From contig WIDE01000083.1 of assembly GCA_015039315.1 (NCBI GenBank), positions 82,321-146,320 of the forward strand: a DNA stretch of 64,000 nt. Direction: 5' to 3'. Origin of the DNA: Clavulina sp. PMI_390. Its lineage: Eukaryota > Basidiomycota > Agaricomycetes > Cantharellales > Hydnaceae. Under the pieces are notes generated by a model. That model had not been told where the DNA came from, made no database searches, and saw only the letters and a program-made list of their open reading frames with translations. The position numbers were made by a program, and so were the translations under genes. Positions 13,001-23,264 of this stretch are shown here, piece after piece. Positions within the stretch are counted from its first letter, which is position 1. Every line of letters starts with the position of its first letter.

Positions 13001-13971
13001 AACTTGTATGGAGGTGGAGGTGCGTCGTATGATGATTATGGGGAGGATGATGAAGAGGAGGAAGAGGAGGATGAGTTTGAGGAGGATACGACGATGAGGT
13101 ATGGGAGTATGGATGGTGGTGAGGTCGAGCCGTGGGCTGTGGGTGTGCGGAGGTCGATTGAGCGCACGAGGGTGCCAGTGAGGGGAATCCTCAAGGGTGA
13201 GTCATTTTACTTTCTATTCGACACTTCCGATCAGATTACTGACTACTCTTCGATATACAGGTGCTGGCACGTACAAGCAAGAAGACGATCTGAAGCTGAG
13301 CCGGAACCATTCTCTCAGCCGAAGCCGTGCCAACTCGTACGACACCATCGCCGTCAACCACCGACACTCGAACGAGCCAGGTCCTCTGGCACGTATTCCC
13401 TCCGCCGACCCAGATCACATCGACGGTCTACAATCTACTCCGACGGTACAGTTAGACGGTCTCCTCCCACCACTAAACCTCTCCGACATCTCCAATTTCT
13501 CCGACTCACCGACCTCATCTACCACCGCTCTATCATTCACCCTCGCCTCTTCTTCCTCCGCTCCTACAATCGGAGACAAGTCCGCCTCTGCGTCCCCCTA
13601 TCTTCACCCAGCCATGAACTCTTCCGCGCCCACTCTCACTCTCTTCAAGACGGACGAGAACGGTGGTCTCACGGCAAGGAGCCAGACTGCTCCTGCGCCG
13701 TCCGTCAGGCGGATCACATTCGCCCCCAACCTGAGCGTATATGATACGTTTAGCCCGGGCTCGTACGATCGCAGGAGTGAGCCTGCGACGTGTAATCACC
13801 TGACGCCAGCCCTGGCACAAAGAATCAAGGAAGAACTCAACTCCTTCAAGATGGAAGAGATGGAGGTGCATTATGCTAGTCGTGCTCAGTACGTCTCCTT
13901 TTCTAGTGTCAGAAGTTAGTTTCTCTTACTGACTGATCTTTCGTCTCAACAGTACACAATTTTTCGTTTGA
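10043..13971 (+). CDS. BNI4-like protein phosphatase 1-binding scaffold
   Basis: Three exons (10043-13196, 13261-13888, 13953-13971) give 1266 aa. Most is low complexity: Ser/Pro/Thr-rich, Gln tracts near residues 135-190, Met/Gly-rich repeats at about 210-265, basic segments at 640-660 and 775-870, and an acidic run near 1000-1010. The informative part is the C-terminus. RRITFAP fits an RVxF-type PP1 docking motif, followed by YDTFSPGSYDRR, ATCN, LTPALAQRIKEELN and MEVHYASRAHTQFF. I know this order from the conserved C-terminus of yeast Bni4 and its fungal relatives, which target Glc7/PP1 to the bud neck for chitin deposition. The last exon codes only the final six residues plus the stop. 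Identity rests on this tail; the rest would not be conserved. In-frame ATG 10127 is an alternative start. Confidence 0.68.
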
Positions 13972-14621
13972 TGAATGCTGGTCCATCATTATTATTAGAC
14001 TCGCTTTCTCTTTTCTCTTCTCTCTCTCACTACTACTACAACGCGTGGTTCCCTCGCACGCCACCTCGCTGTCATTTCTCTCTTGACATTTTCTTCCTAC
14101 TCGCTCCACTCATTTCATCTTTCCATCCTCTCTCTGTCTCAGTCTAAATCTGCATCAATTTTCTTTTCTCATTCCCCTCCTTCCTTGGTCCCTCGACTCA
14201 CTCAAAATTTTAACGGGTATGTACCTTTCAACGGACAACCTGTAGCACATCCTCTCTCTCTCCCTCTCTTTCTCCCCTGATCTCAGGTCTGGTGATAACT
14301 CTATGCTATTACGGAGAAGGAAGACAACCCTCTTAATCATAATCGCACTTCACTCTCCTTCTCACCTGGATACTCAATCTCAGTAAACACCATCTCCACT
14401 GACGTCGAGCTGGGCCTCGTTTTATGAACGGAGGATTCGCCGGTCTTAGGCACGAATTGCTCTAAGGTAGGTGAGATGCATCGATAACATTGGAGTCTTG
14501 GGTGCTGAGCGCACCCCAATCTACAAAGCTTTGAAATTGCGTGGTCTCAGTAGAACGAAACAGCATCACGTGAAGGATATCTCTTCTGCCTTACAACCAC
14601 ATTCCCCAAAAATACCTACAG
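13972..14621. other. Pyrimidine-rich 3' flank
   Basis: About 14000-14280 is strongly C/T-rich on +, probably the 3' UTR of the BNI4-like gene. No gene is seen before the F-box relic begins. Confidence 0.4.
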
Positions 14622-16262
14622 ATGGCTCAGAGCATGGTAGAAGCGGCCCGAGTTGGATTAGAGCATCAATCAAAGGCTCTCAGGTGTTTGGCAGACGTAG
14701 CAGAGTCGTATGTAAATTCCTCCAGTGTCCAGAAACGCAAGCCCTTGGTTCTCCTCAAATGACCACCCATATCTGACTATTTGCCCTATAGCATTGAGAG
14801 ATACGTCAACTCATCCATTGATAGCATTGATGACCGTCTACAACTACTCGAGAACGTCTCAAAAATGGTGGAACAGCATCGGGTCAATCTGCGGGCCATT
14901 AAAAACTCCACGCAACCCATTATGTCCCTCCCCACCGAAATTATCTCTTATATCCTCGAGCTCACTTCCTCTCGCCACGATGACCCCCTTTTGTTGAAAG
15001 TGACTGGATCAGAAAACATTCCTGGGCGACTACGCTTGTCTCGTTTGTTCGTTGCAATGAACCTACTCTGTCGTAAGGCCAGAGCCTAGCAGTGACATCT
15101 CCTCGATGTTGGAAAGATCTCGTTCTTATTATGGAGGATAAACATATGGTGGTCCCTGTCAACGCAGTAGCACATCGTCTCGCTCGTTCAGGAATGACGC
15201 GCTTCAATCTCCTTCTATATACGACTTACAAGGAGAAGTTGTTTGACCGTTACCGCCAGTTCGATTAGGATCTTGGCCTCTTTCTGAAGAAAATGACATC
15301 CCATCGCACTTGGAAAGTCCTTGCTCCACATATCCAACGTTGCCAGCACGTCACCATCTCTTGCCCCGGTGGTGGGGTCCATGGGATGGGCTACCAGCCC
15401 TCCAGATAACTGGAATGTTAAGGGCCTTCAAGTGGCAGTGCCTTTCTCTCAGAAGTGTTGTGATTTTTGACGACTCTTTCGGTCCAGAGGAATGTTTTTA
15501 AGCTTCACAACTTCGTTTTTGGCGGAACTCAGAGAGCAATGTGGAATCTGTGGAGCTGGTGATCCGGAGGAAATTGGTTGCATCGGAGAATACTGCAGTT
15601 ATATCGAAGGGGATCAAGACGCTCCGAATTCGCCATGCTCTCGGCCCTTCGAGCTTAGTGGCATTCCTCCAAGGGTCCCTCTTCTCGAGCAGCTCGAGTG
15701 GGATGAGAGCTCTCGCTCTCCGCAGACAAGTGCTGGGGCGCAACCTGTGCCACCACTGGTGCTCTCAAATCTCCGCTTCCTGTGGCTTGGGTCTGGAGTA
15801 TTTACCCAGGGTTGCTCGACTTTACAGCCCCTACCTGTGAGGTGGCGTGCCTCCACGAGGTGGGCAACTGGATGAAACGATCAGACTTGGATGGGTCGAG
15901 TAATTTCTGGGACGCCTTGTCGGTTTCAAAACTCAAGCGCGTCTTGCTGAATCGACCTTATTCAACATCTAAAAGCAGGGTTCAAGAGAAGAAAGCCGAT
16001 CTCCGGCTGCATAAACCTCAGACAGATGGCGTTCCCTCATATTCTTTCTTTCTTCGACCGCCATAGCCCTATTGAAGAGGTTAGTCTTCTCCCAGGCCAA
16101 TTCTTATGGGAATCGGAATCGACGGACTTCCTGTATTATCTTGCCGGTCGACCTTGTGAGCAGCCTTCAGAACTTATAAACGACGCACCAATCGAGGTAG
16201 ATGTCACCACACCACTGCTCGCCATTCGTTTGGTATGGCTCCAAACTTTGCCCCTGAGCTGA
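14622..16262 (+). pseudogene. Decayed F-box gene, copy 1
   Basis: The first exon starts MAQSMVEAARVGLEHQ and splices at about 14708 (gtatgt) to 14791. It leads into a coiled segment and a clear F-box core, LPTEIISYILEL, near 14930-14965. After the stop at 15087-15089 the homology continues in other frames: WKDLVLIMEDK near 15113, further stops near 15267 and 15408, and a C-terminal part (NFWDALSVSKLKR, then ILSFFDRHSPIEEVSLLP) split between two frames at 15900-16262. The same C-terminal pattern is found uninterrupted at 22022-22771. I read this as a degraded F-box/substrate-receptor gene of the type expanded in Agaricomycetes. Confidence 0.6.
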
Positions 16263-16572
16263 CAACTTGGGATCCGACAATCCTCGCAAATGCCCTTCAA
16301 TCTGCGCTCCATGGTCGGAGGGATCTCTGTACTAACCTTTGCGTACCTGAAGGTCATAATAGAAATAGAAACCCCCTATTCTCCACCCCTTCGCTGGTAT
16401 GATCAGATGTCGACCATCCAGGACGTGTAATATCCGTGCAATATCGGCAATAGGTGCATCACCACCTACCTGAGTCCTTATTTTAAGGGGTTTCACAATA
16501 GGGTAAAGCAGGTTGCCAAGCATTTGCAAAGTTTTTGTAAAGCACTACTTCTTTACGACCTGCTTAGCGTCC

Positions 16573-16622
16573 TGCTTTAGTCCCTGCTTCGAGCCTCAGA
16601 GCTCAAAGCAGGGACCAAAGCA
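16573..16622. repeat. Imperfect palindrome, 22-bp arms
   Basis: Arms 16573-16594 and 16601-16622 are inverted repeats with two mismatches around a 6-base loop. This would form a strong hairpin in single-stranded DNA or RNA. Confidence 0.7.
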
Positions 16623-16802
16623 AAACTAAAGCATGCTTGAAGCAAGTAGAAACGCTTCGGAGGTGTCAGAAAAAGGGATATTATTGCCTGCCATGTTGTG
16701 ATAATTATGAATATACCCGTTAGTAGCTCAAAAAATTAGTACAAGATGAGAGTTGAGCAATGATCAGATTGAATAGGGAGGATGTTCACAGTGGAGCGCT
16801 TT

Positions 16803-16824
16803 GTAAAGCAGCGGGCTGCTTTAC
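16803..16824. repeat. Perfect 10-bp palindrome
   Basis: GTAAAGCAGC and its exact reverse complement are separated by GG. Confidence 0.8.
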
Positions 16825-17391
16825 TACATGCTTTGCAAAAAACTTTATAAATGCTTCACAAATGCTTGACAATGTGATTTACACTATCAAGCGTTCTCAT
16901 CTTATTTATCCAGACATACATAACTCAACCAATGCAGCTCATGGCGCACCTCGTACTCACCGTTGTTTTAATTTGCAGCCTAATTCTATGGGATTAGGTA
17001 CACTTGAGTATCAATCGTCTATAGCAGTCATTTACTCGCGTATTTGTGTGTACGGGAATGATGTTGGATTGCGAGCACTGCTCATTCTGGTTACAGTATA
17101 TCAAAAGACCAGCCTGCTAATACCAAGAAACAAACCAAAAATATGTTTGGAGGCAAAAAAAATTTCACGAATAAAGTGGCGGAGCGCCTGCTATCCTGCG
17201 GTGCCTTCACAAGTGCATTGAGTGAAAACAGAGAACCTCTCAGCCAATCATGTTTGAATCACCAAGATTGGCTAAAATCATTAAAACTGCTATCAATCGA
17301 TTCGACCCAACCTATGTTTTCTATAGGTCCATTTAGGCGATAAATGAATGAGAGAAATATGAAAAAGCATCGTCAATGAACATACGGATCC

Positions 17392-19388
17392 TTACGAAAT
17401 TGATGTGCTACATTTACTGACATAGGTGACTTGCTCCTCAGACCGCTTATCAGCCAATCCCCCGGTACGACCACCCGCCCCAAACCGCGGTTCCCCTCTA
17501 TTCAGGAATGGTCTGGAAGACTCAAAAGTGGCGTAGTAGTGGGCTCTTAGTCGTTCTCGAGAAGGTATGCTGACTGAAGGTTCGACAGATCTAGTGATCG
17601 CCGCGGAGTCCTGTGATGCTGGCAACAATCCCTCATTCCTGGCCGAGTAAGCGGGGGGGATAACAGGATCAGTAGACAATGGTGAGTGACTAATATGCTG
17701 TTGCCGCCGGAACCATGAACGAGCCCAATCCATTAGCGTTTTGTTTGCTTGAGATACCGTTTCTCGCTCTGATGGGTCAGTGGGAAAGTTTGAAAGACCA
17801 ATCAGGGAAGAATGATGAATGATTTGTGGTCGATCATGATGAAATTCCAAACGCATAGACATACCATGTGAACTTGAAATTGTGCCACTTTGAGATCCCA
17901 ACTCTTGTCCACTTGAACAATCGGCAGGTGGGGAAGACCGAGGGGAGGGAGATTTAAGACTTGATCTTGGTCGGTCCTGATACGAGTCGCGCTCCGGTGG
18001 TGTATCACATCGTGGTGAAGTTGTTCTAGTCGATAATACCGCCTCCTCTCCAGCATGATCGCTGGTATGGACGGGAGAACCAATAAAGGAGGTTTCAGAC
18101 GTAGGTTCGGCAAAAATATCCTCCAAGCGAGCAAGAATGAGGCCACTCAAGGGCCGGAACTCTGGCTTTTGTGCCCACATTTCTTGCAGCAACTCCCACA
18201 AATGTCCTTCTGGCCCTGAACCAAGAGAAACGACGGCATAAGTGCAGTCTGGTCTGTGCCCCTTCCTATACTTCCCCGCCACCTTGATATCATTCTGGAT
18301 CTCAGGAAATGGCGCGTTACCGCTCCAGGTGTTGTAGAATGACATTGCAAGTGAAAAGACATCGGTAGCGGGGCTAGTACGGAAGCGCCTCAATAAGCCT
18401 CCCGAAAGTTCTGGAGCCAGAAAACGAAGGCGCCCAGCTTCTTGTAGGATGGTCCGTGTTCGAGTGACCTCATGTTGGATGCGGCTAAGCCCAAAATCGC
18501 AGAGATACGGGTTGCTCGCAACGTCAAGGAGGATGTTCCCCTGAGATTATTAGATAATCAACATGTCCCAAGCTCTCAGTGGACAAAAAAGACCTACAGG
18601 ATGTAAATCACCATGTATGATCGGTGGGTATCTAGAATGTAGATATACAACGCCGCTGGCGGTGCCGAGAAGCTGAAGAATACGAATTAATGCGCAAATA
18701 CAGGAGGAATGAACATCAATTGGGCCATACTATCCGCTTAAACGCTTCCTGACCAATCGGCGAGCCGAGGAGGAGGTCCTGAAGCGAACCATATTCCATA
18801 AGTGGTAAGATTGTAATTGGAGGAGAGTCGTTTGTCTGATAATAAACACCCAAGAACGGGAGAATATTTGGATGGTCAAGATGAGAATGCGTAATAGCCT
18901 CACGATGCACTAGCTACGTAGAACTGTGAATTATTGCCGCGGTGTCAAGAAATGAAACTCACCCGAATTACTCTTCGCCCGGCAGGAGATTTCCATTCTC
19001 TAGGAGGCATGACGACCTCTCGGACTACCACATCTCGAGATTCGTTCTCTTCTACCAGGCGTCCGCGATACACTGTAGCCTCACCGCCTCGCCCAATTAC
19101 GTCTTCCCGGCTGAAGATAACGTTTTTAAGGATGAAAGATGGGGGGATAGAAACGAAATGGGAGCAAATATCCTGCAGAAGTCTTAGTGTTTCTGGGTAT
19201 GTTGGTGAGCTATTATCTTGTTTTCGTAGATCCTGAGCAGAAAATGTCAAAGCCACAAAATTGCCAGTTGAGTATATACGCACAGTATCAATTAGGCTAA
19301 GCAAGCTAAGGGCCATGTCTTGAGAGAAGTTTTCATCAATATCACCGATGGAGAACCTTTTAGCCATTGTAACGGATATCGATGGCAT
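17392..19388 (-). CDS. TKL-type protein kinase with HGD catalytic loop
   Basis: Exons up to 18963, then 18913-18731, 18672-18598 and 18540-17392 join in phase 0 throughout. From the ATG at 19388 this gives 610 aa; the frame is open up to 19610 but without an earlier ATG, so an upstream exon is possible. The kinase domain shows VIGRGGEATVYRGRL (glycine loop), HREAITHSHLDHPNILPFLG (alpha-C region), MEYGSLQDLL, VVYLHS, HGDLHPGNILLD (catalytic loop), CDFGLSR, LAPEL and DVFSLAMSFYN. This is the TKL/tyrosine-kinase-like architecture common in Agaricomycetes. The usual Arg of HRD is Gly, as in many relatives; the catalytic Asp and DFG are kept. The N-terminal 120 residues and C-terminal 270 (Ser/Thr/Pro-rich) show no other domain. 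Substrate unknown. Confidence 0.83.
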
Positions 19389-20592
19389 TCTATTGCTGTC
19401 ATTGAGAGCATTGTCGCTCTCCGACTCGTCAGAATCAGTGCCAGTGCTGTCCAGCTTGAGATCTAGTATCGGCGTAGACTGATGGCCGTTCTTGATAAAA
19501 GGATGGTGAGTGCTGGAAACCCCTTTTTGCTTCGTGCAAGTTGCGTACAGATCTAGACGTTGGTTCCGTCGCCTTAGTGGGGTGTGGCATTGTGATGGAT
19601 GGCGATTCACAGACTACGCCTCGTATATATCACTGTTGGGTAAACGTGTAATAGAGGCAAGAGTGGTTATGATAGACGCGGACAGTGCGTTCAAAGTCAG
19701 GTTTCACACAGCCTCTCGCTTATGGCCATATCACATAGCACTCCACAGTACTCACTCACAAAGGCCATCCTCCGTGGGGCAGGCGCTTTTTCAATCAGGC
19801 AAATTTCCATCATATTGAAACAATATAAGAGTGCGAAAAAGGGCTGGGCGCTGGTTGGTCCGTTGATAGCATCCATTGCATCCCCTCACCTCTATGTTGC
19901 GGGACCCAACCTAATTTCATTGATTAATCAAATGTAGATATTTCTTATTTCATATTTTATTTCTCCGCCACCTAGCTATCTGCCAGCTACCTCTCTTTGA
20001 GCTTCCCACCCCTCTCGTCATACTCTTGTATATTAGTCCGTCCGTCCGTCCGCGAGGGTTTTCCTTCTTCAGTGGATCAGCAATGTATCCTTGGTTTATG
20101 CTCTACCACTTCTAGCCTCTAAACCGTATCATTCTCTTTATTTATTTCGTTCGATCATAGCTCGAGCACATCCGAGATTTCGTCTCTATCATCACGGAGT
20201 TTCCTCCGTGCTTCCGTGCTGGCCGCGTTACACTGTAGCTCACTTTCAGAGCCTCCTCACTCAAGTTTTTAATACCTCGCCGATTGAATAGTAGCATTTA
20301 GGCTGTCCACAGCTCGAAATGTTGGGCTCGCGGCCTTACAATGGTTGAGAATGAAAGCTGGGGTCTGTGAAGCTTGACAGCTTAGGTTATCGCTTTCTTT
20401 CATCTCTCTATTGTAAACAGATTATTTGCAAAAATCTTTCGACCGTAGCCCCTACATACGCTGTGGCTGCCTTTCTTCAATCAAAGTCCTTCATTTTCCT
20501 ATAATATACCAAGTTCACGTTGCAGAAATGCAGCACATCCGCACAATAACTCATCAAAATACACATCTATCGTTGAATAAAATTCATCGAGC
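19389..20592. other. Intergenic, upstream of the kinase
   Basis: Short open frames only. A GTCC tandem repeat (TCCGTCCGTCCG) occurs near 20038. The region ends at the target site of the Mutator-like element. Confidence 0.4.
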
Positions 20593-20601
20593 TCATTAAA
20601 T
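20593..20601. repeat. Target-site duplication, left copy (9 bp)
   Basis: TCATTAAAT directly precedes the left inverted terminus and is repeated exactly after the right terminus at 21376-21384. Confidence 0.85.
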
Positions 20602-21375
20602 GGGTGATTCTATTTACCACCCCTGGGGAGACTATCACCCCCCTCTCCGGGCCGAAGCCGATTTCTGAGAAGGGGGTGATGGTGACAATCGACCACCTCC
20701 CCTTCGAGTCACACCTAAATCAAATCAGTGGCTCTCGCATGTCGCCGCCGAGATGATCTCAATTACGCTCTGCCTGGCGCTGGCGCCGGGCTTGGGCCTG
20801 TACATAGCACATAGATAGACCGTGAATGAAACCGTGTTCTTTAATTTACAGTGAAACCAATGAACCCTGAACACTGCTATACTGCGTGATTCCGTACACA
20901 TGGTTTGAGCGCTTGAGTAGCATCGAGCTTGCCACCACTTCACGACCTTCGGTGGTGTCACTGCAAAGCACCGCCTTATCCCGAATCTGTTACTGAGAGC
21001 TCCCTGTCGGATTCCCACAATTCACTCAACTTGTCGGATGGCCTGATCAACAATTCCCGGCGTTCCCTGCCAATTCTCTCATGATGGTTTAGATTCTATT
21101 CCCTTCTCCCCAACACTGTTTTCTAGCCCCATCTCTGATCACCCAATCGGTCCGCTATATACTGGAGGGAGCCTGTAGCGGGCGAACCCCTTCCCCGCAC
21201 AGCGGCTGTTCTTGGTGAAAATCAAAGCGGGCAGCAGCAGCGCGGCCTGAGCCCCCGGTGATTTGATTTGTGTCACTACTAATGATTTACATGGCACTGT
21301 GACGCTAAAGAAGGGGGGTCCCATTCACCCCCCGAGGGGTGACAGTCTCCCCAGGGGTGGAAAATAGAATCACCC
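20602..21375. mobile_element. Non-autonomous Mutator-like (MULE-type) element, 774 bp
   Basis: The termini are 40-bp inverted repeats starting GGGTGATTCTATTT (20602-20641 and the complement of 21336-21375), with two mismatches (positions 15 and 33). They are flanked by a perfect 9-bp direct duplication. A 9-bp duplication with long inverted ends beginning GGG fits the Mutator superfamily. The interior has no open frame that looks like a transposase, so this is a deletion derivative or MITE. A second, internal inverted repeat (ATCACCCCCC ... GGGGGTGAT) lies at about 20634-20682. The intact termini and perfect duplication suggest a fairly recent insertion. Confidence 0.82.
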
Positions 21376-21384
21376 TCATTAAAT
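21376..21384. repeat. Target-site duplication, right copy (9 bp)
   Basis: This is an exact repeat of 20593-20601. Confidence 0.85.
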
Positions 21385-22021
21385 TGTACCATGCTCGTTA
21401 CAAATTCTACAATATGAATCCGATACCACCAATGTTGATTTGGAGTCAGTTAAGGATCAAACCTGCCATAGAATTGCTGAAATGCATCATTTGGGCATCC
21501 CAGTTCGCTTAACGCTACGTAGTTCTACTCGCGCGATCGATGGTTGAACACCGGAAACGAGATAGTGACGTCTCGCTTAACTGGAACCTTGCCCCAAACG
21601 TCAGGGAGCTTGGAGACTTGGGGTACACCAGTTTTGATACGCGTGAACAGCTCATAGATGGCCCTGATATAGGCATGTCAATCTAGCATTGAGTGTGAAG
21701 CAGAATCAATCACGAACATGGGTGCCTAATACAAAACCGGAAGCTTGATAGAGAGTTAAGCAGATAACGGAGAGAGTAAATGTATTAAGCATGCCATTTG
21801 ATATATAAAGATAAACTAGATGCAATATCATAAGCCGTTTTGAGTTCTGGTAAACCAGTTTCCGGCAGGGCGCTCAGGTTGGAGAGTAGATTGATGTCGC
21901 GGGTATCCAAACACCACTGATCTTCTCGAATCTTCGCGCGCTGAGACTTCGAGCCAACGCGCCTCATCCTCGTACCTTCCATATCAATGCTCCACGATGC
22001 ACAGAAATATATCTCCATGAG
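21385..22021. other. Intergenic / possible decayed 5' part of F-box copy 2
   Basis: The missing N-terminal half of the 22022-22771 gene should lie here, but I find no F-box motif or clean splice path. Confidence 0.35.
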
Positions 22022-22771
22022 ATGAACGATCTCATGGACAACGAGGTCCTCAAGGCATCTCGAGATTTCTGGGGCGCTTTAGCACTCCCCGCACTCAAAC
22101 GGATGTCGATCAGACGGCCTTATGCAAAACATGGACGGCCGAAAATGGCCACACGACAAACTGCTCGTAAGTTTACCGGCGGCCGTCCACAGACCAACCA
22201 TCTTGCTCCTACCAGCAATGACCCGGTTCTTCCAAATATTCTTGCTTTTTTCGGTTGTCACAGCTCATTAGAAGAAATCGTCATTCTTCCCCCATCGCAT
22301 CCCTTGCGTCTTACATGGCACCGCTTCTTTTACTATCTGGGCGGGCGAGCCTACCCGCAGCCGGAGGCATCCACAGGCTCCATGGTGCCCGTACCGCGTA
22401 GTCCGGTGCCATTGCCCGCTCTTTGTCTGCTATGGTTCCAAATCGAAGCTGATGAGTTAGCAAAGGAATCAAATCATGCGCTGGCAAAAGCCCTCCGATG
22501 TGCGCTTCGTCGTCGTCGGGACCTCTGCATTAACCTTTACATCACTCTACGTCCAAACCATACTATTCGAACACGCGTAGAGTTCACTGTCGACCTTAAA
22601 GAGGAACTCGATGATCTACAGCGAGAGTTGCGTGCTGAGGATGGCCAGCTTCGCGTTTTGGATTCCTTCGACGAGCTGCAGTGGCCGGACGGATCAAGAG
22701 GAGTGGACCATTTTGCCTATGGTGGCAGCTCGGATGACGATGATGACCTTTTACAATATGGAGAATTGTAG
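22022..22771 (+). pseudogene. F-box family gene, copy 2, C-terminal half
   Basis: A continuous 249-codon frame matches the C-terminal part of the relic at 15873-16262 (DFWGALALPALKRMSIRRPY against NFWDALSVSKLKRVLLNRPY; ILAFFGCHSSLEEIVILPP against ILSFFDRHSPIEEVSLLP; FYYLGGRAYPQP against LYYLAGRPCEQP). It ends in an acidic tail (SSDDDDDLLQYGEL). No F-box or start exon is recognisable upstream, so it is either a 5'-truncated pseudogene or the last exon of a gene whose first exons I cannot see. The two copies are on the same strand, about 6 kb apart. Confidence 0.5.
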
Positions 22772-23264
22772 GACTCTCACCAACTCGGAGGTTGTGGGGG
22801 AAAGTTTCCCGAGCAAGATCGGATAGCTCTGGATTGTGGAGTCGTTCAACAAACTCAAGCATCCTGATAGCAGGAACATTTTTTGGCGACAAAGAGAGAG
22901 CTCGGAGCGGGCTGGTTGATGAGATGAAGGAATTATATGTATGATACGGTGCAGCCTGGTATCCATGATCATGGTATAATGTACAACAGTACGGTAAAAA
23001 TGTTTGGTACAAAGTGGGTCTGGAAGCATGAATCATAGCTATGGAGAAAGCGAGGGACCAGGCTGGAGAGAGCTACGTAGGGTGACGTTGAGACGCGAGT
23101 GAAAAGGGATCAATGTTATTGTTGGACAAGTCGGATTGTGCGCATGAGTCGTAAGATGACGTGAGCGCCCTGCTGGGGGCATTTGGCCGTCGACGTATTC
23201 ACGCGGCTCCGGGAACAACGAGCGTAGCGCAGGTTAGAGCACTGCCATCAAGGCGAACATAAAA
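22772..23264. other. Intergenic, no gene seen
   Basis: Short stretch between an F-box relic (+) and the 3' end of a minus-strand gene. Nothing recognisable. Confidence 0.45.

Larger units (their letters stand above)
16511..16872. repeat. Possible small inverted-repeat element (MITE-like)
   Basis: The left end (TTGCCAAGCATTTG, then AAAGTTTTTGTAAAGCA) resembles the reverse complement of the right end (TTGTCAAGCATTTG ... AAAGTTTTTTGCAAAGCA). The interior is full of AAAGCA/TGCTTT words. No convincing target-site duplication is visible, so borders and nature are uncertain. Confidence 0.35.
16263..17391. other. Intergenic, A/T-richer, holds the AAAGCA repeat element
   Basis: This region has lower GC than its neighbours and no credible gene. 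It contains the inverted-repeat structure described at 16511-16872. Confidence 0.45.
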
